DNA of 64,000 nucleotides, from the NCBI GenBank assembly GCA_014879855.1, contig JACSRH010000378.1, forward strand, positions 8,404 to 72,403, written 5' to 3'. The notes beneath the pieces are model-generated. The model was not told the DNA's origin. It was given only the letters and a program-made list of their open reading frames with translations, and ran no database searches. The translations under genes and the position numbers were made by a program. Source of the DNA: Caldilineaceae bacterium. Its GTDB lineage: Bacteria > Chloroflexota > Anaerolineae > Caldilineales > Caldilineaceae. Position 1 is the first letter of the stretch, and the number at the start of each line of letters is the position of its first letter. Below are positions 53,093 through 60,723 of this stretch, piece after piece.

Positions 53093-54100
53093 TCACCTTG
53101 CCTCTTTCAACAGTGCTTGCGCCGCATTGATCGGCCGGATCAAGCCAAGTTTGCCCGGCAGCCGGTCAGATGTTTGGTCATTTTCATAATAGCCGGCCGA
53201 CGGCACACCGATCAGGTTGCCATCTGCGTCGATTGCGGCGCCGCCACTATTGCCGGGATTGGTCTCGGCATCGGTCTTGATCCAGCCATCTACAAAGCCG
53301 GAGACGGTTCCGCGCGTCAGCGTGATCGTAGCGCCACCCAGTCCAGGATAGCCGAGTACGGTGACGGCATCGCCAATTGTGACGGAGGCCGAGTCGCCAA
53401 CAGGAATCGCCGTCAGGCCCAGCTTTGCTGGTAGCCGTCCGCCATCGGACAAGGCGACGATGCGCAGCAAGGCCAAATCGAGCTTGTGGTCGGCGGCGGC
53501 AACTTCGGCGCGATAGCGCACCTTGGGCGGCTGCATGAAGCCGTTGGGGGAAAGAGCAATCCACGCCAGTTTTTGATCGTTCGCATACGCTCCGGTCTCT
53601 GGATCGCCAACGACATGAAAGTTGGTCAGGATATAGCCTTTTTCGCCGTTGATCACCGTGCCGGAACCGCTGCTCAGCTTGTCGCTGGAACCATCCTCCG
53701 GCGTCAGCACCTGGACCGTGGCCAGAATGGCGCGCTGCAATGCTGCGTTGGGGTCAAGCGTAGCGACCGGCGCGACGCCGGCCGACTGCCCAACCAGCCC
53801 GCGCAGGGTCAACCCGACGAGTAGAATCCCCACGATCCCGGCGCCGAGGATCGACAGCCGAGTCACCCAGTATCGGCGCGGCGATACTGCCGTGGCAAAG
53901 GTGTAGCCGCAACGGCTGCAAGTCTTGCTGGCGACCGGTGCAGGCGTCTGGCAGCGCGGGCAGAGCTTGGCCGTGGTCGCTGGCGCGCCAGCCTGTGCGA
54001 GCGGCGTGCTGGCGGATGGGGCCAGGGATGCGCCGCATCTGGCGCAAAACCGGGCGCCGGGTCGATTGCTGGATTGACAGCGCGGACACAGAGCAGACAC
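53093..54100 (-). CDS. Zinc ribbon-membrane HtrA-like serine protease
   Basis: 335 residues from the GTG at 54100, which follows AAAGGAG by six bases right after the upstream stop. Two four-cysteine ribbons (CPRCQSS...CARC and CPRCQTP...CSRC) lie in the cytoplasm, then one transmembrane helix (about 80-105), then a trypsin-like domain (about 125-335) outside. The triad is H in LTNFHVVGD, D in KLDLALL and S in NPGNSGGA. There is no PDZ domain. It is likely a surface serine protease of the Deg/HtrA type under stress control, with the sigma factor gene immediately downstream. Confidence 0.92.
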   Translation of the reverse strand: MSALCPRCQSSNRPGARFCARCGASLAPSASTPLAQAGAPATTAKLCPRCQTPAPVASKTCSRCGYTFATAVSPRRYWVTRLSILGAGIVGILLVGLTLRGLVGQSAGVAPVATLDPNAALQRAILATVQVLTPEDGSSDKLSSGSGTVINGEKGYILTNFHVVGDPETGAYANDQKLAWIALSPNGFMQPPKVRYRAEVAAADHKLDLALLRIVALSDGGRLPAKLGLTAIPVGDSASVTIGDAVTVLGYPGLGGATITLTRGTVSGFVDGWIKTDAETNPGNSGGAAIDADGNLIGVPSAGYYENDQTSDRLPGKLGLIRPINAAQALLKEAR

Positions 54101-54110
54101 AACGACTCCT

Positions 54111-55901
54111 TTACTGACCGCCCACTGCCTCGATGCACAGCGTGACATTCTCTACCTGAAGTAGCGACCCAGGGCGAAACGCATTGCGTTGTGTCACCGG
54201 CCGCAACTGTGCTGGCTCACCGTTGTAGCTCACCTGGCAGTCACCCGCCAGCCGCTCGACAAGCCAATGTTGACCGTCGTGGCGAATACGGATGTCCAAC
54301 GTCTGTGGGCTGCGCAGCTTGATGGTGGCTTCCGGCGTATTGCCGATTACAAGACCAGTTACCGGCAGCGGCAGTTCGCGTTCCAGCACGGCCCGACCGG
54401 CTTCTTGCTGCCGGAAGACGAGCGTCACATCGCCGATGCGGATGCGCGAGCCATCTCGCAGTGCGTTCTGCTGGATCGGATGAAATTGATCCGGGCTGCC
54501 GCTGTAGCTCACTTGCGTCGCACTCAGCCCGGTCGCGTCAGCGATGACATAGCGGCCGCCATTCAGGCTGATACGCGCCTGTTGGGCCGCCACCTCTGCG
54601 CCGGTGAGCACCCAAGAATTGGTGGGGCTGCTGCCCAACGTCGTTTCGCCATCGGCCAGCGGCATCGTCAGGCGACACCTGATCGCCGGAATGCTTGATT
54701 GTTTGGTTGGTTCAGGCGGCGGCGGTGGGACAGATGGTTCAGATAACTTAGATTGGCGAACGAACTTCTCAGTTGTGCTGCTTGCAAAATCCGGCTCAGA
54801 AGTAGCTTCTTTCGCGTCGGCCCGCCGCTTGGATAGACGCGGCACGAACAACAACCCGATTAGCCCGGTAAGCAGGATCAGAAACGTGGGAATGAAAACG
54901 GCCAGATTTAGCGTCGATGCCAAAATGCCGCCCACGGCATAGCCACCGCTGGCACTGATGGCGCCGCTAACAGCAGTAATCTCGACGCTCAGGTCGCGTC
55001 GCGTCCCATCCAGATTGGGCGTCAGCGAACGGTAGGTCAGCGCGTATTCGTTGCGCAAGTTGCTGGCAATCGATTGATAGAGTTGCTCCAGCTCGGCCGC
55101 ATTGGGCGAGAAGTAGACCTGGCCGCCAGTCTCCTGCGCCAACCGCTGCAAGCCGTTGCGGTCGACATCGCTGCCCAGCCCGACGACATAGATCGGCACA
55201 TTCGCATCGACGGCGTCCTGGATCGTCCCGTTCAAACGCGCCTGCCCATTGTTGTCCATGCCATCGGTCAGCGCCAGAACGACCCTGCGCCCGCTGATCC
55301 CATCCAACATTTTAATGGCTTCGCCGGTGGCGGCATAGAATTCGGTGCCAGCCAATGGAATCAGCGCCCCAAGCAGCCCACGCAGCAGCATACGTCCATC
55401 TTCCGTCACAACGCCCACCGACGCCAGCGGCACGCTCCAGTTGCTAAAGACGATTGCGCCCAGTTGATCGCTGCCAGGTTTTAGCTGATCGATGTAACTC
55501 TGCGCGGCGCGAATGGCGCCGTCCATTTTGCCTTCATCGCCCATGCTGCCACTCTGATCAATGACCAATACGGTGCTGGTTGCACCGCCGCCGGCGCCGA
55601 CAAACCCGGCGATCGCCACCGGCTCGCCATCTTCGCGCAGCGCGAACTCCGACTGTTGGAGTCCCAAGATCGCCTGGCCGGCAGCGTCGTTGACCGCCAG
55701 ATAAACGGTGACGTCGGGAAACTTGCTTTCGTCGACATACATGATGTGAGCGCCGGCGCCGAATTGGCTGGCGTCACTGCGGCCGCCGGTCCCGGCGGTG
55801 GGCGAAACGCCGCTGACGCCAATGCCCATCAACAACGTCCAGGCAACAGCAAAGATGCCCAGCCCTGCCAGCAAAATGGTGCGTGTTGCAAGCTGTTTCA
55901 T
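54111..55901 (-). CDS. Membrane VWA protein with two C-terminal FHA domains
   Basis: 596 residues. A signal-anchor segment opens the chain. An exported beta domain is followed by a VWA domain (about 105-285): VLVIDQSGSMGDEG gives the metal site, and LALTDGMDNNG follows. A transmembrane helix (about 330-355) leads to a cytoplasmic part with one degenerate (about 410-480) and one further FHA-like domain (about 500-590). The outer VWA could bind a ligand and the inner FHA domains phosphothreonine, so it could carry signals across the membrane. Its ATG overlaps the stop of the upstream FHA gene (ATGA). Confidence 0.87.
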   Translation of the reverse strand: MKQLATRTILLAGLGIFAVAWTLLMGIGVSGVSPTAGTGGRSDASQFGAGAHIMYVDESKFPDVTVYLAVNDAAGQAILGLQQSEFALREDGEPVAIAGFVGAGGGATSTVLVIDQSGSMGDEGKMDGAIRAAQSYIDQLKPGSDQLGAIVFSNWSVPLASVGVVTEDGRMLLRGLLGALIPLAGTEFYAATGEAIKMLDGISGRRVVLALTDGMDNNGQARLNGTIQDAVDANVPIYVVGLGSDVDRNGLQRLAQETGGQVYFSPNAAELEQLYQSIASNLRNEYALTYRSLTPNLDGTRRDLSVEITAVSGAISASGGYAVGGILASTLNLAVFIPTFLILLTGLIGLLFVPRLSKRRADAKEATSEPDFASSTTEKFVRQSKLSEPSVPPPPPEPTKQSSIPAIRCRLTMPLADGETTLGSSPTNSWVLTGAEVAAQQARISLNGGRYVIADATGLSATQVSYSGSPDQFHPIQQNALRDGSRIRIGDVTLVFRQQEAGRAVLERELPLPVTGLVIGNTPEATIKLRSPQTLDIRIRHDGQHWLVERLAGDCQVSYNGEPAQLRPVTQRNAFRPGSLLQVENVTLCIEAVGGQ

Positions 55902-56818
55902 AGGGTTGCTTCCGCCGGCCTTTCCGCGTCGCTCTCGAACACAAAGCGTGAGCGCCCAACCTGAATCGTATCGCCAGGTTTCAGGGGATAATCGGTCACC
56001 ACAACGGCGGCGCCTCCGCTGCGCAGCGCCACGGATCCTTGGCGTGAACTGACTGTAAACTCACCGTTCTTCGCCTCAACGGCAGCGTGGATCGGGCTGG
56101 CTTCAGGATCGTTGCGCAGCATGATGTCACACGCATCGCTGCGCCCCAACGTCACGGCGGCGCGCCGGCTATCCAGCGTAAAGGTTTTGCCTTCCAGCGG
56201 TCCATAGACAAAGCGCAGCCAGGCGCGACGCAGAATCGTCTCCACCAGCCCGATCATCAAACCGATGCAGGCGCCTAGGATCACCAGCCCGACTGCTCCG
56301 CCGACCGTGAGGGCGATTTCACGCCCCGCGCCTATGCCACGCAGCACTAAGCTAAGCCGTTCGTAGGTGGCGCCGCCGATCAGCCCACCCAGGAGTCCAC
56401 CGAGCCCGGCGTAGATGCCTTTGCTCGGCAGGCGCGTCACCGGCCACTGGCCGATGCCAAGCAGCAGTCCGAAGATCGCCCAGCCTACAGCGCGCGGCCA
56501 GACGCCCCCGCCGGCCCATAAAAAAATGCTCTCGCCGATCACCAACCCAAGCAACCCTGCGCCCAGCCCGATGGCCCCGCTCAGCCCGATACGCGGGATT
56601 TTGCGCAGCGACCAGCCGTCGCTCGTCTGGTCGGCGGCGCCGATCGCCAGCCCGATGCACAGGCCCACCAGCGCGCCGAGCAGCGCATCCTTGAGCAAGA
56701 GCTGTGGCGTGCCAGTTGTCTCAAAGCGCAGCGTCAGCGAGATGAACGCCCACCCCACCAGCCCACCGATGGCGCCGAAGATGGCATTGCGGTACATGCG
56801 TAGTCGATCCAGTTGCAT
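55898..56818 (-). CDS. Polytopic membrane protein with FHA domain
   Basis: 306 residues. A glycine-rich membrane region (about 10-205) of five or six segments, similar to that of the protein at 44207-45454, is followed by an FHA domain (about 225-300: VTLGRSDACDIML, SPIHAAVEAK, GSVALRSGG). The FHA core keeps the Arg after Gly. It sits between a kinase and the VWA-FHA protein. AAAGGCG precedes the ATG. Confidence 0.85.
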   Translation of the reverse strand: MQLDRLRMYRNAIFGAIGGLVGWAFISLTLRFETTGTPQLLLKDALLGALVGLCIGLAIGAADQTSDGWSLRKIPRIGLSGAIGLGAGLLGLVIGESIFLWAGGGVWPRAVGWAIFGLLLGIGQWPVTRLPSKGIYAGLGGLLGGLIGGATYERLSLVLRGIGAGREIALTVGGAVGLVILGACIGLMIGLVETILRRAWLRFVYGPLEGKTFTLDSRRAAVTLGRSDACDIMLRNDPEASPIHAAVEAKNGEFTVSSRQGSVALRSGGAAVVVTDYPLKPGDTIQVGRSRFVFESDAERPAEATL

Positions 56819-56848
56819 AAAACACGCCTTTATTCATCAAATGCCGGA

Positions 56849-58420
56849 TTATCTGCCCACCCAAGTTACCCGATTGACCAAGTTGCTGATTAGCAGAGCG
56901 ACTGCTACACCGATAAGGACTCCGATGCTCGTCTCCACCAGTGAATAACCACTGTACCAAAAATAGATCCCGAAGAACGTTGGCACATAGATGCTGAGAA
57001 AAGTAATCAGTGATAGACCAAACCAGTTCCGTGTGCGCCATTGAGTGAACATCAGCAGTAGTTCGATCACACCGGCCTGAAACAACAATGGCCAGTGGCT
57101 GGAGGATGAGACTCCCCCAAATGAGCTAAATGGAAATAGCGTTGCCACTGCAAATAACAAGACGACCCCAACAGTGCTGCATGGCCGATGTGTTAGCAGA
57201 TAAGCCAACATCAATATCGAGGTAATGACAGCCGCACCATTTGAGTAACCAAAATAGTGAATCGGCGACCAGAGAGATGAGAGCCACACCCCCAATCCTA
57301 CAGTCACCAGCAAAAAGCACCCACCACCTGCGCGCTTGAACGATGGCTGACTCTGCGGCGGTGTGCTTGGCGTCGCAGGTTTCGCCGATGGGGTGACAGG
57401 TGGGGTGATAGTAACCGTTGGCGCAGGCACAGACATTGCGGAGCCCGGCAAGGCGTTTGTCTTCAACGCCGTGTGCAGCGCAGCAACTGAACCCCAGCGC
57501 TGCGTGCGGTCGGTCTGTACTGCTTTCATGATCGCGGTTTCGGTCTGTGGTGAGACCGCCCGGTTTAGCGTCCGCACCGGTGGAAAGTTGAAAGGGTCTT
57601 GACCTGGATCGCGGCCGGTGACGGCATGGTGCAGCGTGGCGCCAAGTGCATAGACATCGGTGCGCGCATCGCTCTGCTCTTTGCCGTACTGCTCGGGCGC
57701 GGCGTAACCTGGGGTGCCCATCGCCTGCGTATCCTTGCTCTTGCCGGGTTTGAAATGGCGTGCGATGCCAAAATCGATCAGTTTGATCTTTCCATCCGGC
57801 TTGATCATGATGTTGGCCGGTTTCAAGTCACGAAAAATGACCGGCGGCTGCTGGCGATGGAGATAATCGAGCGCGTCGCACAGTTGCTCGGCATAAGCAA
57901 AGACTTCCCGTTCAGGCAGCGGGCCGTTTGCTTCTTCCAGCCGCTTTTCCAGTGTTTTGCCCGGTACATATTCCATCACCAAGAACTGGCTGTTACGTTC
58001 GGGAAAAGCGTCGATGACTTTGGGCAGGTTGACATGGTCAAGCTGCGCTAATAGCTGCACTTCACTTTTAAACGCATCAAGGGATGCCCTCTGCTCCGCA
58101 GGGTCGGCATTATCCGGCTGGATCATCTCCTTAACTGCCCACTGCCGGTGTGCGATCCGCTGATCCTCGACAAGGTAAACCGCGCCCATCCCTCCTTTGC
58201 CTAACAGCGAATGGACTCGATACCGCCCTGCCAACACTTCGCCGCAGCGGTTAGCAGACGCCTGGATCAGCTTGAGCGGCGCACCACATCTCTGGCAGAA
58301 ACGAGATTCCGCCGCCAGCAGATTGCCACACTGCGGGCAGCGCAGGTGGGATCGGCAGGATTTACAGAAGCGTGCCTGATCGCTATTGCTCGCACTGCAG
58401 GTAGGACAGATGATGCTCAT
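56849..58420 (-). CDS. Zinc ribbon Ser/Thr kinase with polytopic C-terminus
   Basis: 523 residues from the ATG at 58420 (a TTG at 58450 is the only longer start). Two ribbons (CPTCSAS...CKSC and CPQCGNL...CQRC) precede the kinase (about 70-330): GKGGMGAVYLVED, the WAVKEMI lysine, VIFRDLKPANIMI (Phe for His) and LIDFGIARHF. A Pro/Thr linker and about six membrane helices follow. Closest in the window to the RDD kinase at 46037, with nearly the same activation segment (GTPGYAAPEQYG). Confidence 0.92.
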   Translation of the reverse strand: MSIICPTCSASNSDQARFCKSCRSHLRCPQCGNLLAAESRFCQRCGAPLKLIQASANRCGEVLAGRYRVHSLLGKGGMGAVYLVEDQRIAHRQWAVKEMIQPDNADPAEQRASLDAFKSEVQLLAQLDHVNLPKVIDAFPERNSQFLVMEYVPGKTLEKRLEEANGPLPEREVFAYAEQLCDALDYLHRQQPPVIFRDLKPANIMIKPDGKIKLIDFGIARHFKPGKSKDTQAMGTPGYAAPEQYGKEQSDARTDVYALGATLHHAVTGRDPGQDPFNFPPVRTLNRAVSPQTETAIMKAVQTDRTQRWGSVAALHTALKTNALPGSAMSVPAPTVTITPPVTPSAKPATPSTPPQSQPSFKRAGGGCFLLVTVGLGVWLSSLWSPIHYFGYSNGAAVITSILMLAYLLTHRPCSTVGVVLLFAVATLFPFSSFGGVSSSSHWPLLFQAGVIELLLMFTQWRTRNWFGLSLITFLSIYVPTFFGIYFWYSGYSLVETSIGVLIGVAVALLISNLVNRVTWVGR

Positions 58421-58461
58421 CGAATCACTATTCTGAACAGCTATTGACAATTGATAGGACG

Positions 58462-59253
58462 CTAGGGCGTCACAGGCGTGCTGGTCGCCAACGCGTCTGG
58501 TGCAATTGGATCAAGAATGGTGGTGGTTGCGGTGAACACAGCCGTCTCGGTTGCTTCACGCGCACCATCGGCTGCAGCATCCGATGGTGGTGCATCGACG
58601 ACTACCTCTACCTCCGTCGCGGTCTCCAGGGACGTTGTGCCAACGGGCGGCGCTTCGGCGGGCGCCAGATTTTCTTGTGGCGGCGCTTCGGCGGCCGGTT
58701 CAGCCGGCGTCTCGGGCGGCGGCTGGGTGGGCGATTCCGTAGGCGCAGCCGTTGGCGTCGCCTGTTCCGGAACAGTCACCGGTGCGACGGTTGCCGGCTC
58801 GGTGGGCTGCAGCACCGATGTGGCAGTAACCTCAGGAGACCCGATGCGCGCAAGGCCAACAAAGCCAGGCGCGGCCAACACCCCGCCGGCGCCGAGCAGG
58901 ATGCCTACCAGCACGCCCAACAGCAGCCATAGCCAGGAAGGCGCCCCGCGGGCTGGAAGCGGGGCAGGTGGTTCGGCCTGCGGCGTCGGAGACACGTGCG
59001 GCGGCGCAACACTATCTCTGCCCACGGGAGATACAGCAGCGGCGGAGCCAACTGCCGGCGCCATCGAGACCGGTTCAGAAGCCGGTGGTTTTTTGACCGG
59101 TGGCGGGGTAGCCGGAGCGACAGGTGCGACGGTTTCTCCATCCGGCTTGGCCAGCGGCGTCACAGCGAAAATATGACCGCAGGCGCTACAGAAGCGTGCG
59201 CCCGGCCGGTTGAAATGTCCACAGGCTGGGCATACTTGTTGTTGGTCGGCCAT
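58462..59253 (-). CDS. Zinc ribbon single-pass protein with Thr/Pro tail
   Basis: 263 residues; GAGGAG precedes the ATG at 59253. It has a four-cysteine ribbon (CPACGHF...CSACG), a Pro-rich inner linker, one membrane helix at about 105-130 (WLWLLLGVLVGILLGAGGVL), then a Glu/Pro/Thr-rich tail of about 130 residues outside. No enzyme domain. It resembles a membrane rod with a cytoplasmic ribbon, co-expressed with a kinase and a VWA protein. Confidence 0.8.
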   Translation of the reverse strand: MADQQQVCPACGHFNRPGARFCSACGHIFAVTPLAKPDGETVAPVAPATPPPVKKPPASEPVSMAPAVGSAAAVSPVGRDSVAPPHVSPTPQAEPPAPLPARGAPSWLWLLLGVLVGILLGAGGVLAAPGFVGLARIGSPEVTATSVLQPTEPATVAPVTVPEQATPTAAPTESPTQPPPETPAEPAAEAPPQENLAPAEAPPVGTTSLETATEVEVVVDAPPSDAAADGAREATETAVFTATTTILDPIAPDALATSTPVTP

Positions 59254-59283
59254 TGCTTTACTCCTCAATCTTGCTTTGCATCA

Positions 59284-59318
59284 TTCTCTGCGCGCCTGTG
59301 CATCTCTGCGCCAAAGGC
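59284..59318. repeat. Fragment of the CTCTGCG-type repeat
   Basis: TTCTCTGCGCGCCTGTGCAT followed by CTCTGCGCC matches one arm of the repeat at 43149-43251. The opposite arm is missing, so it is a remnant. Confidence 0.5.
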
Positions 59319-59325
59319 TATTTTG

Positions 59326-60714
59326 TCAGCTCAATTTTTGAGTCAGTTTGCGGGTCTCATAACGCAACTGCTTCGCACCACCAGATGACATCTGCCCTTG
59401 CCGTTCCAGATTCGTAATTTCGGACTGCATCGCGGCGGCCAGTTCGAATTCGCCATCAGCCAACAAGCGCGTGGCGGCGGCTTGCAACTTGCGCGTGGCG
59501 CCGGGAATGTCGCCGGCTGCCGCATCAGCCAGGGCGCGTGTCTGCAACTTGAACGTGCTCACGGTCTCCACCAGCTTCATGATACGCGGGTTAGGGATGG
59601 GCAGTGGCTTCCCCGGCGACGCCACGCGCACCAGAATATCGCTGCGCACCAGTGCCCGTTCGCCACCCTCTCCCGGAGGATCGCCCGTAACCAGCACCTG
59701 CGCCAGCCGGTAGTCTCCAGGTGGACGCGGCGGGAAGACAGCCTCGATCAGCATGGCAAGCGGCTGCTCCCGCTCCAGATTGCCAAGATTCACAGTCAGG
59801 CTGCAATCGTGCAAACCAGACAGGGACAGTTCCGACAGCACCGGTTGGGTGCGATGCACGCGCCGAATTTCGACGCCAGGCGTGAGCGCGATGCGAACAT
59901 CTACCGACTTTGCCACTACGCGCTGCGCCGACTCCAACTCGGCAGCGAAGATTTGGGGAATCTCGGCAGGCTGAAAGACCAGATGCGCGTTGCCGCCACT
60001 CATCTCGGCCAGTTCGATGAGAAAACTTTCGTTGAAGGCAAGCCCCAGCCCGACGGTGCTCAACGCGATGCCATTGGCAGCGACTTGGGCCGCCACGTCC
60101 TTGGCTTGCTGTTCGTCGGCTACGAAACCGTCCGTTAACAGCAACAGCCGCGTCTGACGGTCGCCACCCTGTGCGCGTTGTGCTTCGACCAGCGCAGCCT
60201 TCAGGCCGGCTGCCAGCAGCGTATTATCACCCAATTTGCCGTCCGCCAATGCATCCAGGACGCTCAAGAGCTTGCGCTTGTCGGCCGCGCTGCGGTTGGA
60301 GACCAGTGTCTTTGCGCGCCCGGCAAAGGCAACCAGGGCAAAGCGGTCGTCGGGACTCAGCCGCTCGACTAATTGGCGCAATGCCTGCTGCACAAAATCC
60401 ATATTGCAGACCGGCTCGGCGCGCGCCAGCAGATCCTCTGGCATGTGCAGTACGCGAAAGACCGGCACACCGTCGGCAATGGTCTCGACCAGCAGCCCGC
60501 GACGTTCCAACTCTTCGACCAGGCCATCCTCAAGCGATGGAATCAGCATCGATTCGCTGGCATCGACGACCAGCGCCAGGTTGACCGGCGTCCGCCGCAA
60601 AGACAACTGTGCATTAGGCGCAATTTCTAGCAGCAGATAGAGCAGGCGTGGCTCGTTGGCGGCGGGCAGCACCGGCATGTTGAGCGTGGTGGAGAGCAGG
60701 AAAGGTTCAGCCAT
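59326..60714 (-). CDS. VWA-domain protein, paralogue with altered MIDAS
   Basis: 462 residues, no signal peptide. It begins MAEPFLLSTTLNMPVLPA and has the same order as the protein at 22695: VWA, beta segment, helical tail with FKLQTRALADAAAGDIPGAT. The MIDAS loop is DASESM and is followed by an insertion of about 45 residues (SLEDGLVEELERRGLLVETI and on) before the next VWA helix. LLTDGFVADEQ keeps the last aspartate. It is nine bases below a kinase gene, mirroring the VWA-kinase pair at 21125-23969. AAAGG precedes the ATG. Confidence 0.88.
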   Translation of the reverse strand: MAEPFLLSTTLNMPVLPAANEPRLLYLLLEIAPNAQLSLRRTPVNLALVVDASESMLIPSLEDGLVEELERRGLLVETIADGVPVFRVLHMPEDLLARAEPVCNMDFVQQALRQLVERLSPDDRFALVAFAGRAKTLVSNRSAADKRKLLSVLDALADGKLGDNTLLAAGLKAALVEAQRAQGGDRQTRLLLLTDGFVADEQQAKDVAAQVAANGIALSTVGLGLAFNESFLIELAEMSGGNAHLVFQPAEIPQIFAAELESAQRVVAKSVDVRIALTPGVEIRRVHRTQPVLSELSLSGLHDCSLTVNLGNLEREQPLAMLIEAVFPPRPPGDYRLAQVLVTGDPPGEGGERALVRSDILVRVASPGKPLPIPNPRIMKLVETVSTFKLQTRALADAAAGDIPGATRKLQAAATRLLADGEFELAAAMQSEITNLERQGQMSSGGAKQLRYETRKLTQKLS

Positions 60715-60723
60715 AGAGCACCT

